From the NCBI RefSeq assembly GCF_038237375.1, contig NZ_CP151273.1, positions 310,001 to 374,000 of the forward strand: 64,000 nt of DNA, read 5' to 3'. The first letter of the stretch is position 1. Each line of letters opens with the position of its first letter. The notes under the pieces are model-generated. The model worked only from the letters and a program-made list of their open reading frames with translations, ran no database searches and was not told where the DNA came from. Shown here one piece after another: positions 1 to 9,235 of the stretch. The stretch comes from Alcaligenes sp. SDU_A2. GTDB taxonomy: Bacteria > Pseudomonadota > Gammaproteobacteria > Burkholderiales > Burkholderiaceae_B. A program made the position numbers and the translations under genes.

Positions 1-1
1 G

Positions 2-1270
2 TTTTATTACTGGCAGCCGGCCGGCCTGATGGCCAAGTATTCGTTCCGCAAACTGACCAGCGCCCCTTTTGATAAGGCATGCTGGGACGCCGCGGTGTCG
101 GGTAAAGGGCATACATGCCCGACGGATTTTATTGTGGCCAGGATAGCGGTGGCGGCCTCTACGCCGTTTGTGCAAGCGCATCCTGAGCTGGTGGATGTGT
201 TCGAGAAGATCCAACTGCGTCCCGAGCAGATGAATGCCATTATCCTGGGCATGACCGAGGGCGGCCAGAATGCCGCTACACAGGTGCAGCGTTTCCTGAA
301 AGAAAATCCCGAGCAGTGGCGCACCTGGATGCCCGTGGCTCAGGCCGATCGTTTGCAAGCGGCACTCGCGGCGGACAGGGTCGATGCCGGGCAGGATGCG
401 CAGGGCGGCTTTTTTCCTAGCTGGTCGGCGGCAGATTGGATCAACCGCCAACTGCTGTCGGCTGTGCGCGAATGGGGCACGGGGTTTCGCAGTGTGAGTG
501 CCTGGATTTTGCAGGGCGTCATTTTGCCTGTGGAGCGCGTTCTGCAATCCGTGCCGGCTTGGGTGGTGCTGGCCCTGACCGGGGCGCTGGCCGCATGGAG
601 CCAGCGTCGCTATCTGCCACCTTTGCTCTACGTGGCGGGCCTGTACCTGATCGGTGCTATGGGGCTGTGGGACAAGCTGATGCAGACCTTTGCCTTGGTT
701 CTGGTCGCGACGTTCTTTTCTGTGTTGATCGGCATTCCGGTGGGTGTGTTGGCGGCGCGCAGTCGCGTGTTGCGGCGTGTCCTGACGCCTGTGCTCGATG
801 TCATGCAGACTATGCCCAGTTTTGTCTATCTGATTCCGGTGTTGATGCTGTTTGGCCTGGGCAAAGTGCCGGCGGTGCTGGCGACGGTGGTTTATGCGCT
901 TCCTCCTTTGATCCGCTTGACCAGTCTTGGGTTGCGTCAGGTAGACCCTAATGTCATGGAAGCAGCACAGGCGTATGGCGTTACCCGCTGGCAGATGTTG
1001 ACCAAGGTAACACTGCCGTTGGCTCGTCCCAGCATCATGGCCGGTATCAATCAGACCACGATGATGGCCTTGTCCATGGTGGTGGTGGCTTCCATGATCG
1101 GTGCACAGGGACTGGGCGAAGATGTGCTGGCCGGCATTCAGACCTTGGACATAGGTCGGGGCTTGCAGGCCGGCATTGCCATTGTGATTCTGGCGATTGT
1201 GATGGACAGGATTTCCCAGTCGTATGGGCGATCGCAGCGTCGCCGCAGCAAGGACAGGAAGCAGCTATGA
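2..1270 (+). CDS. Glycine betaine/proline-type ABC transporter, fused substrate-binding and permease protein (5' end cut by window)
   Basis: The reading frame is open from base 2, so the gene begins before the window; the first Met at 29 is internal. The first ~130 visible residues look like the C-terminal lobe of a ProX/OpuAC-type binding protein (YYWQPAGLM, then a helical tail ending before a low-complexity stretch). The rest is a ProW-type inner-membrane permease with several hydrophobic segments and the EAA loop (EAAQAYGVTRW...LPLARPSIMAGI) that contacts the ATPase. Binding-protein/permease fusions are known in the OpuA/ProXW family. The stop overlaps the start of the next ATPase gene by 4 bases, so they are co-translated. 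Role: uptake of a compatible solute or quaternary amine; the substrate is inferred from the family only. Confidence 0.85.
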   Translation, partial: FYYWQPAGLMAKYSFRKLTSAPFDKACWDAAVSGKGHTCPTDFIVARIAVAASTPFVQAHPELVDVFEKIQLRPEQMNAIILGMTEGGQNAATQVQRFLKENPEQWRTWMPVAQADRLQAALAADRVDAGQDAQGGFFPSWSAADWINRQLLSAVREWGTGFRSVSAWILQGVILPVERVLQSVPAWVVLALTGALAAWSQRRYLPPLLYVAGLYLIGAMGLWDKLMQTFALVLVATFFSVLIGIPVGVLAARSRVLRRVLTPVLDVMQTMPSFVYLIPVLMLFGLGKVPAVLATVVYALPPLIRLTSLGLRQVDPNVMEAAQAYGVTRWQMLTKVTLPLARPSIMAGINQTTMMALSMVVVASMIGAQGLGEDVLAGIQTLDIGRGLQAGIAIVILAIVMDRISQSYGRSQRRRSKDRKQL

Positions 1271-2112
1271 GTAACAACACGCACGTGGATCAGGATTGCA
1301 AAGTCGAGCTGCGCGATGTCTACAAGGTGTTTGGCGCGCGTGCGCAACAGGCGGTAGGCTTGTTAAGGCAGGGCCAGGATAAGTTGAGCGTGCAGCAACA
1401 GACTGGCTGTATTGTGGGCTTGGCTGGCGTCAATGCCTGTTTTCCGGCGCGGCAGATTTCTTGCGTGATGGGTTTGTCGGGGTCCGGGAAATCCACTTTG
1501 GTGCGTCACATCAACCGGCTGATCGATCCGACGGCCGGTCAGATACTGGTAGATGGGCAGGATATCCTGGCGCTGGATATGGGGCGGCTGCGGCAGTTGC
1601 GACGTCACGGCATCAGCATGGTGTTTCAGGCTTTTGGTCTGTTGCCGCACCTGATGGTGCTGGATAATGTTGCGTTTGGGCTGGAAGTGCGCGGCGACGG
1701 TCGTCGTCAGGCGCGTTCGCAAGCCATGCATTGGCTGGAGCGAGTCGGCTTGCAGGACTACGCGCGTAACTACCCCGATGAACTGTCGGGGGGTATGCAG
1801 CAGCGTGTGGGGCTGGCACGCGCCTTGGCCGTGGATGCCGACATTTTGTTGATGGACGAGGCGTTTTCAGCCTTGGACCCGCTGATTCGCTACGAGATGC
1901 AGGATGAGTTGTTGCGGCTTCAGCAGAGCCTGCAAAAGACCATTATCTTCATTACGCACGATATCGATGAGGCTTTGCGCCTTGGTCAGCATATCGTCGT
2001 GCTGCGCGAGGGGCGGGTCGAGCAGAGCGGTACGCCCCAGCAGATCCGTACCGAGCCTGCCAATGACTATGTCGCGCGGTTTGTACATAAGCCGGGGGGG
2101 GCTAAGTCCTGA
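1267..2112 (+). CDS. proV: Glycine betaine/proline-type ABC transporter ATP-binding protein
   Basis: 281-residue ABC ATPase. It carries Walker A (GLSGSGKST), a Q-loop (VFQAFGLLPH), the signature LSGGMQQRVG, Walker B with catalytic Glu (LLMDEAFSALDPL) and an H-loop (ITHDIDEA). DEAFSALDP is typical of ProV/OpuAA. Unlike E. coli ProV (about 400 residues) it stops soon after the ATPase core, so the C-terminal CBS pair is missing. The start overlaps the upstream fused permease stop (ATGA). It would energise import by that permease. It lies directly before the ribosomal operon, separated by a promoter region. Confidence 0.88.
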   Translation: MSNNTHVDQDCKVELRDVYKVFGARAQQAVGLLRQGQDKLSVQQQTGCIVGLAGVNACFPARQISCVMGLSGSGKSTLVRHINRLIDPTAGQILVDGQDILALDMGRLRQLRRHGISMVFQAFGLLPHLMVLDNVAFGLEVRGDGRRQARSQAMHWLERVGLQDYARNYPDELSGGMQQRVGLARALAVDADILLMDEAFSALDPLIRYEMQDELLRLQQSLQKTIIFITHDIDEALRLGQHIVVLREGRVEQSGTPQQIRTEPANDYVARFVHKPGGAKS

Positions 2113-2142
2113 CTTTGCCGTGCTGCAGATACTGACGCCTGG

Positions 2143-2162
2143 CCGGCCTGTGCCGGGGTTTT
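2143..2162 (+). terminator. Possible weak terminator after proV
   Basis: A 5-bp stem (CCGGC / GCCGG) with loop CTGT is followed by GGTTTT, 31 bases after the proV stop. The stem is short and the T run brief, so termination may be partial. Confidence 0.35.
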
Positions 2163-2212
2163 AAAAAACTGTTGTGTATCAAGCAGTTTGAGGAAATATT
2201 TTGCTTGGGTAA

Positions 2213-2242
2213 TTGCTCCACTTTACACGCGCGTGGTATATT
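2213..2242 (+). promoter_or_regulatory. Sigma-70-type promoter for the S10 operon
   Basis: TTGCTC (2213-2218) and TATATT (2237-2242) are 18 bases apart, with an A/T-rich stretch upstream that could act as an UP element. It is the best match in the proV-rplC gap and would give a leader of about 100 bases before rplC. Confidence 0.6.
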
Positions 2243-2314
2243 GTCCAGCTTAGCCAAAAAGTTTTGGTTAAAAACGCTAGCGCAAAGATTTTTTTGCGTG
2301 CACTCTCAGTTAGC

Positions 2315-2334
2315 CCCGACCAATCGTAGTCGGG
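2315..2334 (+). promoter_or_regulatory. Leader hairpin next to the rplC ribosome-binding site
   Basis: CCCGAC (2315-2320) and GTCGGG (2329-2334) pair with an 8-base loop, ending 4 bases before the GGAG of rplC. The E. coli S10 leader is regulated by L4 through leader hairpins; whether this smaller hairpin has such a role is unknown. Confidence 0.4.
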
Positions 2335-2347
2335 AATGGAGAAAACG

Positions 2348-3022
2348 ATGTCGAACTCGACACCTACGCCTGCCGCGTGGCGGCTGGGCCTTGTTGGGCG
2401 TAAAGTCGGCATGACCCGTGTGTTCACAGAGGAAGGCGAGTCCATCCCTGTGACCGTACTGGACGTGTCCAACAACCGCATCACCCAGGTCAAGACGCCC
2501 GCAGTTGACGGTTACGCCGCTGTACAGGTTGCCTACGGCACCCGTCGTGCATCGCGCGTTGCCAAGCCCCAGGCAGGGCATTACGCAAAAGCCGGCGTTG
2601 AAGCCGGCAGCATCCTGAAAGAATTCCGTCTCGATCCCGCCGCTATCGCCGACCTGACGGCCGGTTCCGTCGTGGCCGTGGAAAGCATTTTCGAAGCGGG
2701 TCAGAAGGTTGACGTCACAGGCACCACGATCGGTAAAGGCTTTGCCGGTACCATCAAGCGCCACCACTTCGGTGCTCAGCGCAACAGCCACGGTAACTCG
2801 CGTTCTCACCGCGTGCCCGGTTCCATTGGTCAAGCCCAGGACCCAGGCCGAGTCTTCAAAGGTAAGAAAATGTCGGGTCACATGGGTGACGTTACCCGTA
2901 CGGTTCAAAATCTTGACGTGATCCGCGTCGACGCCGAACGTGGCTTGTTGCTGGTCAAGGGCGCTGTCCCCGGCCACAAGAACGCCAATATCGTTGTGCG
3001 TCCCGCTGTGAAAGGAGCCTAA
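2348..3022 (+). CDS. rplC: 50S ribosomal protein L3
   Basis: 224 residues, starting [21 protein letters not shown], the N-terminus familiar from Alcaligenaceae L3. I chose ATG at 2348 because GGAG lies 6 bases upstream; an in-frame ATG at 2336 has poor spacing. The conserved L3 core ([36 protein letters not shown]) is intact. L3 binds 23S rRNA early in 50S assembly, near the peptidyl transferase centre. It is the first gene of the unit here: rpsJ, its usual upstream neighbour, is absent from the window. Confidence 0.97.
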   Translation: MSNSTPTPAAWRLGLVGRKVGMTRVFTEEGESIPVTVLDVSNNRITQVKTPAVDGYAAVQVAYGTRRASRVAKPQAGHYAKAGVEAGSILKEFRLDPAAIADLTAGSVVAVESIFEAGQKVDVTGTTIGKGFAGTIKRHHFGAQRNSHGNSRSHRVPGSIGQAQDPGRVFKGKKMSGHMGDVTRTVQNLDVIRVDAERGLLLVKGAVPGHKNANIVVRPAVKGA

Positions 3023-3025
3023 TCC

Positions 3026-3646
3026 ATGGAACTGAAGCTCCTGAACGAACAAGGTCAAGCCGCTTCCACCGTGGAAGCCAAAGACACCGTTTTTGGCCGC
3101 GAATTCAACGAAGCCCTGGTTCACCAGATCGTTGTTGCTTACCAAGCCAATGCTCGCAGCGGCAACAGCAAGCAAAAGACCCGCGCCGAAGTCAACCACA
3201 GCACCAAGAAGCCATGGCGCCAGAAAGGCACCGGCCGCGCTCGTGCTGGTATGACGTCCTCGCCCGTGTGGCGTGGAGGCGGTCGTGCATTCCCCAACAC
3301 CGGTGAAGAGAACTACTCGCACAAGGTCAACAAGAAGATGTACCGCGCCGGTATCAGCGCGATTCTGTCTCAGTTGGTCCGTGACGAGCGTCTGCTGGTC
3401 GTTGATTCCTTCGCACTGGAAGCTCCCAAGACCCGTCTGGCAGCTAACAAGCTGAAAGACCTGGGCCTGGAATCCGTGCTGATCATCACCGACGTGTTGG
3501 ACGAAAACGTGTACCTGGCTACGCGTAACCTGCCTCACGTTGCCGTGATTGAACCACGCTACGCCGACCCGCTGTCCTTGATCCACTACAAGAAAGTGCT
3601 GATCACCAAGGCAGCTGTCGCTCAGCTCGAGGAGATGTTGGGATGA
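3026..3646 (+). CDS. rplD: 50S ribosomal protein L4
   Basis: 206 residues. The long internal loop ([15 protein letters not shown], about residues 60-80) that enters the exit tunnel is intact. It starts 3 bases after rplC stops and overlaps rplW by 4 bases. In E. coli L4 also represses the S10 operon; that is unproven here. Confidence 0.97.
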   Translation: MELKLLNEQGQAASTVEAKDTVFGREFNEALVHQIVVAYQANARSGNSKQKTRAEVNHSTKKPWRQKGTGRARAGMTSSPVWRGGGRAFPNTGEENYSHKVNKKMYRAGISAILSQLVRDERLLVVDSFALEAPKTRLAANKLKDLGLESVLIITDVLDENVYLATRNLPHVAVIEPRYADPLSLIHYKKVLITKAAVAQLEEMLG

Positions 3647-3939
3647 ACGCCGAACGTCTGTTGCAAGTCATTCTGGCTCCCATCGTGACCGAAAAGGCCA
3701 CGTTCGTAGCCGAGAAAAATCAGCAAATCGCTTTCCGCGTTGCCGCTGACGCCACCAAGCCCGAAATCAAAGCCGCCGTCGAACTGCTGTTCAAGGTGGA
3801 AGTGGAATCGGTGCAGGTGCTGAATCAGTACGGCAAGGAAAAGCGTTTTGGCCGTTTCATGGGTCGCCGCCGCAATGTGCGCAAGGCATATGTCTCGCTC
3901 AAGCCCGGCCAGGAACTCGACTTTTCAGAGGTGAACTAA
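3643..3939 (+). CDS. rplW: 50S ribosomal protein L23
   Basis: 98 residues with the family features APIVTEKAT near the N-terminus and the basic [18 protein letters not shown] loop. L23 sits at the tunnel exit, where trigger factor and SRP dock. The start codon overlaps the rplD stop (ATGA). Confidence 0.97.
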   Translation: MNAERLLQVILAPIVTEKATFVAEKNQQIAFRVAADATKPEIKAAVELLFKVEVESVQVLNQYGKEKRFGRFMGRRRNVRKAYVSLKPGQELDFSEVN

Positions 3940-3940
3940 T

Positions 3941-4768
3941 ATGGCACTCGTAAAAGTCAAGCCTACGTCGCCTGGTCGCCGTGGCATGATCAAAGTGGTT
4001 CACAGCGAACTGCATAAAGGCGCTCCTCACGCGGCTCTGCTGGAAAAGAAATCCCGTACCGCCGGCCGTAACAACAACGGTCACATCACGGTTCGTCACC
4101 GTGGGGGTGGTCACAAGCAGCATTACCGTATTGTCGACTTCCGTCGCAACAAGGACGGTATTCCTGCGAAAGTAGAACGTCTGGAATACGACCCCAACCG
4201 CAGCGCGCACATCGCTTTGTTGTGCTACGCCGACGGCGAGCGTCGTTACATCATCGCCCCTCGTGGTCTGGAAGTGGGTGCAACGGTGTTCTCTGGCGCG
4301 GAAGCTCCTATCCGCGCCGGCAACACGCTGCCTATCCGCAACATTCCTGTGGGTCAGACTATTCACTGCATCGAGATGCTGCCTGGCAAGGGCGCTCAGA
4401 TCGCACGTTCGGCTGGTGGTTCGGCTGTGTTGCTGGCTCGCGAAGGCACGTACGCTCAAGTGCGTCTGCGTTCGGGCGAAGTCCGTCGCATTCACATCGA
4501 CTGCCGCGCCACGATCGGCGAAGTGGGCAACCAGGATCACAGCCTGCGTCAGATCGGTAAAGCTGGTGCTGTGCGCTGGCGTGGTGTTCGTCCAACCGTT
4601 CGCGGTGTGGCGATGAACCCAGTCGATCACCCACACGGTGGTGGTGAAGGTCGTACGGGTGAAGGCCGTGAGCCAGTCAGCCCATGGGGTACGCCTGCCA
4701 AGGGCTACCGCACCCGTCGTAACAAGCGCACAGACAATATGATTGTCTCGCGCCGTAAGCGCAAGTAA
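3941..4768 (+). CDS. rplB: 50S ribosomal protein L2
   Basis: 275 residues. It has the universal L2 segments [16 protein letters not shown] and, near the C-terminus, [14 protein letters not shown], which includes the conserved histidine near the peptidyl transferase centre. It begins one base after the rplW stop. Confidence 0.98.
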   Translation: MALVKVKPTSPGRRGMIKVVHSELHKGAPHAALLEKKSRTAGRNNNGHITVRHRGGGHKQHYRIVDFRRNKDGIPAKVERLEYDPNRSAHIALLCYADGERRYIIAPRGLEVGATVFSGAEAPIRAGNTLPIRNIPVGQTIHCIEMLPGKGAQIARSAGGSAVLLAREGTYAQVRLRSGEVRRIHIDCRATIGEVGNQDHSLRQIGKAGAVRWRGVRPTVRGVAMNPVDHPHGGGEGRTGEGREPVSPWGTPAKGYRTRRNKRTDNMIVSRRKRK

Positions 4769-4780
4769 GGGGCGAACACT

Positions 4781-5056
4781 ATGTCACGTTCGATCAAAAA
4801 AGGCCCATTTGTCGACGCTCACCTGATCAAAAAGGTGGATGCAGCCGTCACGGGTAACGATAAGAAGCCGATCAAAACTTGGTCGCGCCGTTCTACCATT
4901 CTGCCCGAGTTCATTGGGCTGACGATTGCCGTTCACAATGGCCGTCAACATATTCCCGTTTACATCAACGAGAACATGGTTGGCCACAAGCTCGGTGAGT
5001 TCGCCTTGACCCGTACGTTCAAGGGTCACGCTGCGGACAAAAAGGCCCGGAGATAA
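4781..5056 (+). CDS. rpsS: 30S ribosomal protein S19
   Basis: 91 residues starting [15 protein letters not shown], with the conserved STILPEFIG and [15 protein letters not shown] motifs. S19 binds the 16S head with S13. Confidence 0.97.
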   Translation: MSRSIKKGPFVDAHLIKKVDAAVTGNDKKPIKTWSRRSTILPEFIGLTIAVHNGRQHIPVYINENMVGHKLGEFALTRTFKGHAADKKARR

Positions 5057-5059
5057 GTG

Positions 5060-5389
5060 ATGCAAACTACAGCAACTATTCGTGGAGTCCGTATTTCGGC
5101 TCAGAAAGCACGTCTGGTCGCGGACCTGATCCGCGGCAAGTCCGTTGCTCACGCCCTGAATACGCTGACTTTCACTCCCAAGAAAGCCGCTGGCATCATC
5201 AAGAAAGCTCTGGAATCGGCCATTGCCAATGCTGAGCACAATGACGGCGCCGACATCGACGAACTGAAAGTCACGACCATTTACGTGGACAAGGCCCAGT
5301 CGTTGAAGCGTTTTTCTGCACGAGCCAAAGGCCGCGGTAACCGTATTGAGAAGCAGACTTGCCACATTGTGGTCAAAGTCGGCGCTTAA
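5060..5389 (+). CDS. rplV: 50S ribosomal protein L22
   Basis: 109 residues. ATG at 5060 is preferred over the in-frame GTG at 5057 because GGAG (5049-5052) is then 7 bases upstream. The [17 protein letters not shown] segment and the C-terminal beta-hairpin ([18 protein letters not shown]) that lines the exit tunnel are present. Confidence 0.97.
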   Translation: MQTTATIRGVRISAQKARLVADLIRGKSVAHALNTLTFTPKKAAGIIKKALESAIANAEHNDGADIDELKVTTIYVDKAQSLKRFSARAKGRGNRIEKQTCHIVVKVGA

Positions 5390-5398
5390 GGAGTCACA

Positions 5399-6169
5399 AT
5401 GGGACAGAAAATCCACCCAATTGGGTTCCGCCTGGCTGTCAACCGTAACTGGAGTTCCCGTTGGTACGCCGACGGTGCCGAGTTCGGTACGATGTTGGCT
5501 GACGACATCCGTGTGCGTGAATACCTGAAACGCAAGCTGAAAAGCGCGTCCGTTGGCCGTGTGGTCATCGAGCGTCCCGCCAAAAATGCACGCATCACCA
5601 TTTACTCGGCTCGTCCCGGTGTGGTGATCGGCAAGCGCGGCGAAGACATCGAAAGCCTGAAGGCCGACCTGCAGCGTCTGCTGGGCGTGCCTGTGCACGT
5701 CAATATCGAAGAAATCCGCAAGCCTGAAACCGACGCTCAACTGATCGCCGACTCCATTGCTCAGCAACTGGAAAAGCGCATCATGTTCCGTCGCGCCATG
5801 AAGCGTTCCATGCAGAACGCCATGCGTCTGGGTGCCCAGGGCATCAAGATCATGAGCTCGGGTCGTCTGAACGGCATCGAAATCGCTCGTACCGAATGGT
5901 ACCGCGAAGGCCGTGTGCCTCTGCACACCCTGCGCGCCAACATCGATTACGGTACGTCCGAAGCACACACGACGTACGGGATCATCGGTATCAAGGTCTG
6001 GGTCTACAAGGGCGACATGTTGCCTAACGGCGAAATGCCTGTTGACACCGTAGCCCCTGAAGAGCGCCGTCCACGTCGTCCACGTGGCGATCGTCCTGAA
6101 GGTCGTCGCCCAGGCCGTGGTCGCGGTCCTCGTAAAGACGCTGCTCCTGCTGCGTCCGAAGGAGAATAA
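5399..6169 (+). CDS. rpsC: 30S ribosomal protein S3
   Basis: 256 residues with the KH domain ([14 protein letters not shown]) and the S3 C-terminal domain. The last ~35 residues form a basic Arg/Pro/Gly tail ([19 protein letters not shown]...), longer than in E. coli S3 (233 residues). Confidence 0.97.
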   Translation: MGQKIHPIGFRLAVNRNWSSRWYADGAEFGTMLADDIRVREYLKRKLKSASVGRVVIERPAKNARITIYSARPGVVIGKRGEDIESLKADLQRLLGVPVHVNIEEIRKPETDAQLIADSIAQQLEKRIMFRRAMKRSMQNAMRLGAQGIKIMSSGRLNGIEIARTEWYREGRVPLHTLRANIDYGTSEAHTTYGIIGIKVWVYKGDMLPNGEMPVDTVAPEERRPRRPRGDRPEGRRPGRGRGPRKDAAPAASEGE

Positions 6170-6172
6170 AAC

Positions 6173-6589
6173 ATGCTGCAACCTTCTCGCAGAAAGTATC
6201 GCAAAGAGCACAAAGGCCGTAACACCGGCCTGGCTACTCGCGGTGCTCAAGTTTCGTTCGGCGAATTTGGCCTGAAAGCCACGGATCGTGGTCGTCTGAC
6301 CGCTCGCCAGATCGAAGCTGCGCGTCGTGCGATCAACCGTCACATCAAACGTGGTGGCCGTATCTGGATTCGTATCTTCCCCGACAAGCCGATTTCGCAG
6401 AAACCTGCTGAAGTCCGTATGGGTAACGGTAAAGGTAATCCAGAGTTCTGGGTCGCTGAGATTCAACCAGGTAAGGTCCTGTACGAAATGGAAGGTGTCA
6501 GCGAAGAGCTGGCACGCGAAGCATTCCGTCTGGCCGCCGCCAAGCTGCCAATTTCGACGACGTTCGTAACGCGTCATATTGGTGCTTAA
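6173..6589 (+). CDS. rplP: 50S ribosomal protein L16
   Basis: 138 residues starting [17 protein letters not shown], with the conserved [11 protein letters not shown] and [14 protein letters not shown] motifs. It sits 3 bases after rpsC and acts near the A-site tRNA. Confidence 0.97.
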   Translation: MLQPSRRKYRKEHKGRNTGLATRGAQVSFGEFGLKATDRGRLTARQIEAARRAINRHIKRGGRIWIRIFPDKPISQKPAEVRMGNGKGNPEFWVAEIQPGKVLYEMEGVSEELAREAFRLAAAKLPISTTFVTRHIGA

Positions 6590-6598
6590 GGAGACGTC

Positions 6599-6790
6599 AT
6601 GAAAGCCAGCGAACTCCGCACCAAAGATGCCGCCGAGCTGCAGAAAGAGCTCGAGAGCCTGTTGAAAGCACAATTTAACCTGCGCATGCAGCGTGCTACG
6701 CAACAGCTTTCCAACACCAGCCAACTGGGCAAAGTACGTCGCGATATCGCTCGCGTTCGTACCGTCATGGCTGAGACCGCAGGAAAGTAA
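6599..6790 (+). CDS. rpmC: 50S ribosomal protein L29
   Basis: 63 residues, a two-helix protein with the typical [18 protein letters not shown] start and the [10 protein letters not shown] motif near the C-terminus. GGAG lies just upstream of the ATG. Confidence 0.96.
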   Translation: MKASELRTKDAAELQKELESLLKAQFNLRMQRATQQLSNTSQLGKVRRDIARVRTVMAETAGK

Positions 6791-6791
6791 G

Positions 6792-7067
6792 ATGAGCGAA
6801 ACTCAAACTCCAGCAAAACGCCAACGCACCCTGATTGGTCAAGTTGTCAGCAACAAGATGGACAAGACTGTCGTCGTTCTGGTTGAACGCCGCGTCAAGC
6901 ACCCTCTGTACGGCAAGATCATCATCCGCTCCAATAAGTACAAGGCGCACGATGAGAACAATCAGTACAACGAAGGCGATACCGTTGAGATCTCCGAAGG
7001 CCGTCCTATCAGCCGCAGCAAGTCCTGGACTGTTGTGCGTCTGATCGAAGCAGCCCGCGTGATCTAA
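6792..7067 (+). CDS. rpsQ: 30S ribosomal protein S17
   Basis: 91 residues from ATG 6792, one base after the rpmC stop. The OB-fold core ([27 protein letters not shown]) is clear. It is the last gene of this half: a strong terminator follows, and the usual next gene, rplN, is about 46 kb away. Confidence 0.97.
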   Translation: MSETQTPAKRQRTLIGQVVSNKMDKTVVVLVERRVKHPLYGKIIIRSNKYKAHDENNQYNEGDTVEISEGRPISRSKSWTVVRLIEAARVI

Positions 7068-7112
7068 ACGCTTGCTATGGCGTTCGGCTTCGGCCCGGCG
7101 CTACGCAGTATA

Positions 7113-7149
7113 AAAAACCCCGACCTGTTTACAGGCCGGGGTTTTTTTT
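7113..7149 (+). terminator. Strong rho-independent terminator after rpsQ
   Basis: CCCCG-A-CCTG (7118-7127) pairs with CAGG-C-CGGGG (7132-7141) across loop TTTA with one mismatch, followed by eight T. A run of A precedes the stem, so it could work in both directions. Confidence 0.9.
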
Positions 7150-7194
7150 GCGTCTTTGCTAAATACCGGAGATTCCTTCGTATTGCTTGGGCCG

Positions 7195-7470
7195 TCTAGG
7201 CCAAGCGCAGAGAACCTCGGGTTCTCGCCAGGCCGACCCTAGCGGACCGGCTGTGTCCTTCGCCCGCGCTGCTCGCGGGTTCCCTGGTCGGGATGCCGGG
7301 GCGGGCGGAGCGTGAACTCGCAGTGTGATTCGTCCACTGGACGAATCACACGCGTCCTGCTCGAACAGCACGCTCCTTGCCTCCCGTCCCAGCATTCCGC
7401 CTGCGGTGAAGGCCCTGACTCGCCCGCCGTCCCGCGCCTTGCATGGCGTCTTCAAACAAGCTGTTTGTCA
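7195..7470. repeat. Gene-free, hairpin-rich element of unknown nature
   Basis: No convincing gene lies between the rpsQ terminator and 7579. The stretch carries stacked inverted repeats: GAGAACC/GGTTCTC (7210-7226), CCCGCG/CGCGGG (7263-7279), and a perfect 29-base palindrome at 7323-7351 (14-base arms around one C). GGAGCGTG near 7307-7314 and CACGCTCC near 7367-7374 enclose that palindrome, and an imperfect outer match continues on both sides. A further CAAACA/TGTTTG pair is at 7453-7467. It could be a dispersed intergenic repeat, a remnant mobile element or a structured RNA; the sequence alone does not decide. Confidence 0.55.
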
Positions 7471-7578
7471 TCGACTGAGTAAATTGGCGCTTGGGATTCT
7501 TTGACGAACCATTTTTTTGGCAAAGTCATTGGGAGCCGGATACATACATGCAGGCATGCTTGCGGTGCACGACGCGAT

Positions 7579-8547
7579 TCAACGTCCTTCCTGTTTGCGC
7601 CATTGTGCCGGGCTGACTCCGGTACTGCGGCGAAACGCCGTGCTGAATGCAGCCGCCGAACCATAGCCTATCTGCTCGGCCACTTGTTCCATAGACAGTC
7701 CTTGCGCCAGGTAGCGTCGGGCCAGTTGCATGCGCAATTGCAGCAGCACCTGGGCGGGGGCCAGACCACACAGCAGCGTGAAGCGCCGATGAAAGGCTGC
7801 ACGTGACATGTTCAGAAGGGCGGCCATATCGTCTACCGTCCAATCCCGGGCAGGTGCTTGCACCAGTTGCTCCAGCAGTTTGCCGAAGGCAGGTTCTCGG
7901 GCCAGATTGATCAAACCGTGTGGCAGCGTGTCGTGTCCTGGAGCCTGACGTGCGTAGCTGCGCAGCGTATAGAACAACAGCATTTCCACCAGTTTTTCCA
8001 GCAGACGCGGATTAGGCCGCGACTGGGTATGCACTTCGGCCAGAATCAGTTCGTACAAGGGACGATTGGTCTGTTTGTTGTCTGCGTCGTTGCGAAGCAG
8101 CAGCATATCGGGCAGGTTGGCCAGCAACAGTTCGCCCAGGCCCGAACCCAGATCCAGAAAGCCGCACAGTAGCCCGGTGCTGTTGGCGGCGCTGGGTGCA
8201 AGCACTTGCATGGCTTGGCGTTGCACAGGCGCATCGAATGCCGGGCACGCTTGGAATGCACTAAGCCGGTGCGCAATGTCGCGCAGGAAGAATACCGCAT
8301 CGCCCGGATGTAACTGCACGGACGGTTTGTCCTGTATGTGCAGCCAGCACGGCCCGTGCAGCACAAGATGGAATCCGGCCCGTCGTTGTCCGCTCAGGCT
8401 GCTTTCCCAGTAGTCGCAGTACTGGCCCAGATGAAACAGGCTGGCGCTGATTTCCAGTCCCGACAACAGCAGGTCATCAACGGGGTGTTGCACATCCTCA
8501 GAACGCGCGGGCAGCGGCTTGTGGACGTGCGGGGCATGTGGGCTCAT
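7579..8547 (-). CDS. AraC-family transcriptional regulator
   Basis: 322 residues. The N-terminal ~180 residues form a cupin-type sensor domain (LHPGDAVFFLRDIAH) of the kind in cupin_6 AraC proteins. The C-terminal ~100 residues carry two helix-turn-helix motifs (WTVDDMAALLNMSRAAFHRRF and MEQVAEQIGYGSAAAFSTAFRR), ending with the family pattern TGVSPAQWRK. It is divergent from the AhpD-like gene at 8675 across a 127-base gap, a usual arrangement for a regulator and its target operon. The ligand is unknown. Confidence 0.88.
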   Translation of the reverse strand: MSPHAPHVHKPLPARSEDVQHPVDDLLLSGLEISASLFHLGQYCDYWESSLSGQRRAGFHLVLHGPCWLHIQDKPSVQLHPGDAVFFLRDIAHRLSAFQACPAFDAPVQRQAMQVLAPSAANSTGLLCGFLDLGSGLGELLLANLPDMLLLRNDADNKQTNRPLYELILAEVHTQSRPNPRLLEKLVEMLLFYTLRSYARQAPGHDTLPHGLINLAREPAFGKLLEQLVQAPARDWTVDDMAALLNMSRAAFHRRFTLLCGLAPAQVLLQLRMQLARRYLAQGLSMEQVAEQIGYGSAAAFSTAFRRSTGVSPAQWRKQEGR

Positions 8548-8674
8548 GGAATATGTTTATTTCTTTCCGTGGATACTTTCGATATGAATACAGCCAGGCT
8601 GGCATATGGAAGCGCAGCGCAACAGGATCGACAATGAAGTCCTGCTAACAAGAACGTCAAGGACCAACGCTACC

Positions 8675-9235
8675 ATGTCTCGCCTTACTTTACATACTTT
8701 GGATTCCGCTCCCGAAGCCGTCAAGCCAGCATTGGAAAAAGCGGTGCGCGGCAGCGGTTTTCTGTCTAATTTGCTGGCTGTTCTGGCCAGTTCACCCGTG
8801 GCTTTGCAGGCGTACCAGGATATGTCGGCCTTGAATGCCCAAGCTAGTTTGTCCTTGATCGAACGCGAAGTGGTGCAACTGGTGGCCGGTACGACGCATG
8901 GTTGTCGGTTTTGCGTGGCTGGGCATACGGCCATCGCTACCAATAAGGCCAAGCTGGACCCCGCCATTTTGGCGGCGTTGCGTGCACGTGGGTTTGAGCA
9001 GATCCAGGACGAGCGCCTGCAGGCGCTGGCCTTGTTTACCAAGGCCGTTATCGATGCACGCGGTCAGGTTGCCGACCAGACGCTGCAGGATTTCCGCGCG
9101 GCCGGTTATGACGACCAACAAGCGCTGGAGGTGATTGCGGGCGTGGGTCTTGCCACCATTTGCAATTTTGCCAATAACCTGGCCCGCACGCCGTTGAACA
9201 CGCAGCTGGAGGCGTACGCATGGGAAGCGTCTTGA
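8675..9235 (+). CDS. Carboxymuconolactone decarboxylase / AhpD-like protein
   Basis: 186 residues from ATG 8675 (MSRLTLHTLDSAP; AAGGA 11 bases upstream). It has the AhpD-like helical core with the redox pair CRFCVAGH at about residues 76-83, a Cys-x-x-Cys followed by His as in alkylhydroperoxidase D. Such proteins handle peroxides or act as disulfide reductases; many small CMD-family members sit in operons with flavoenzymes. It overlaps the next gene, so the two are coupled. The exact role is unknown; help for a peroxide- or flavin-based oxidation is my inference. Confidence 0.8.
   Translation: MSRLTLHTLDSAPEAVKPALEKAVRGSGFLSNLLAVLASSPVALQAYQDMSALNAQASLSLIEREVVQLVAGTTHGCRFCVAGHTAIATNKAKLDPAILAALRARGFEQIQDERLQALALFTKAVIDARGQVADQTLQDFRAAGYDDQQALEVIAGVGLATICNFANNLARTPLNTQLEAYAWEAS

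Noticed and set aside
2306-3586. Open frame of 426 residues on the minus strand
   Set aside because: Mirrors the codon pattern of rplC and rplD on the other strand; no family features.
4784-6724. Open frame of 646 residues on the minus strand
   Set aside because: Lies opposite rpsS to rpmC; an antisense shadow of highly biased ribosomal codons.
7453-7467. CAAACA/TGTTTG as a third PsrA box
   Set aside because: The spacer is 5 bases between CAAAC and GTTTG and the site is not upstream of a fatty acid gene.
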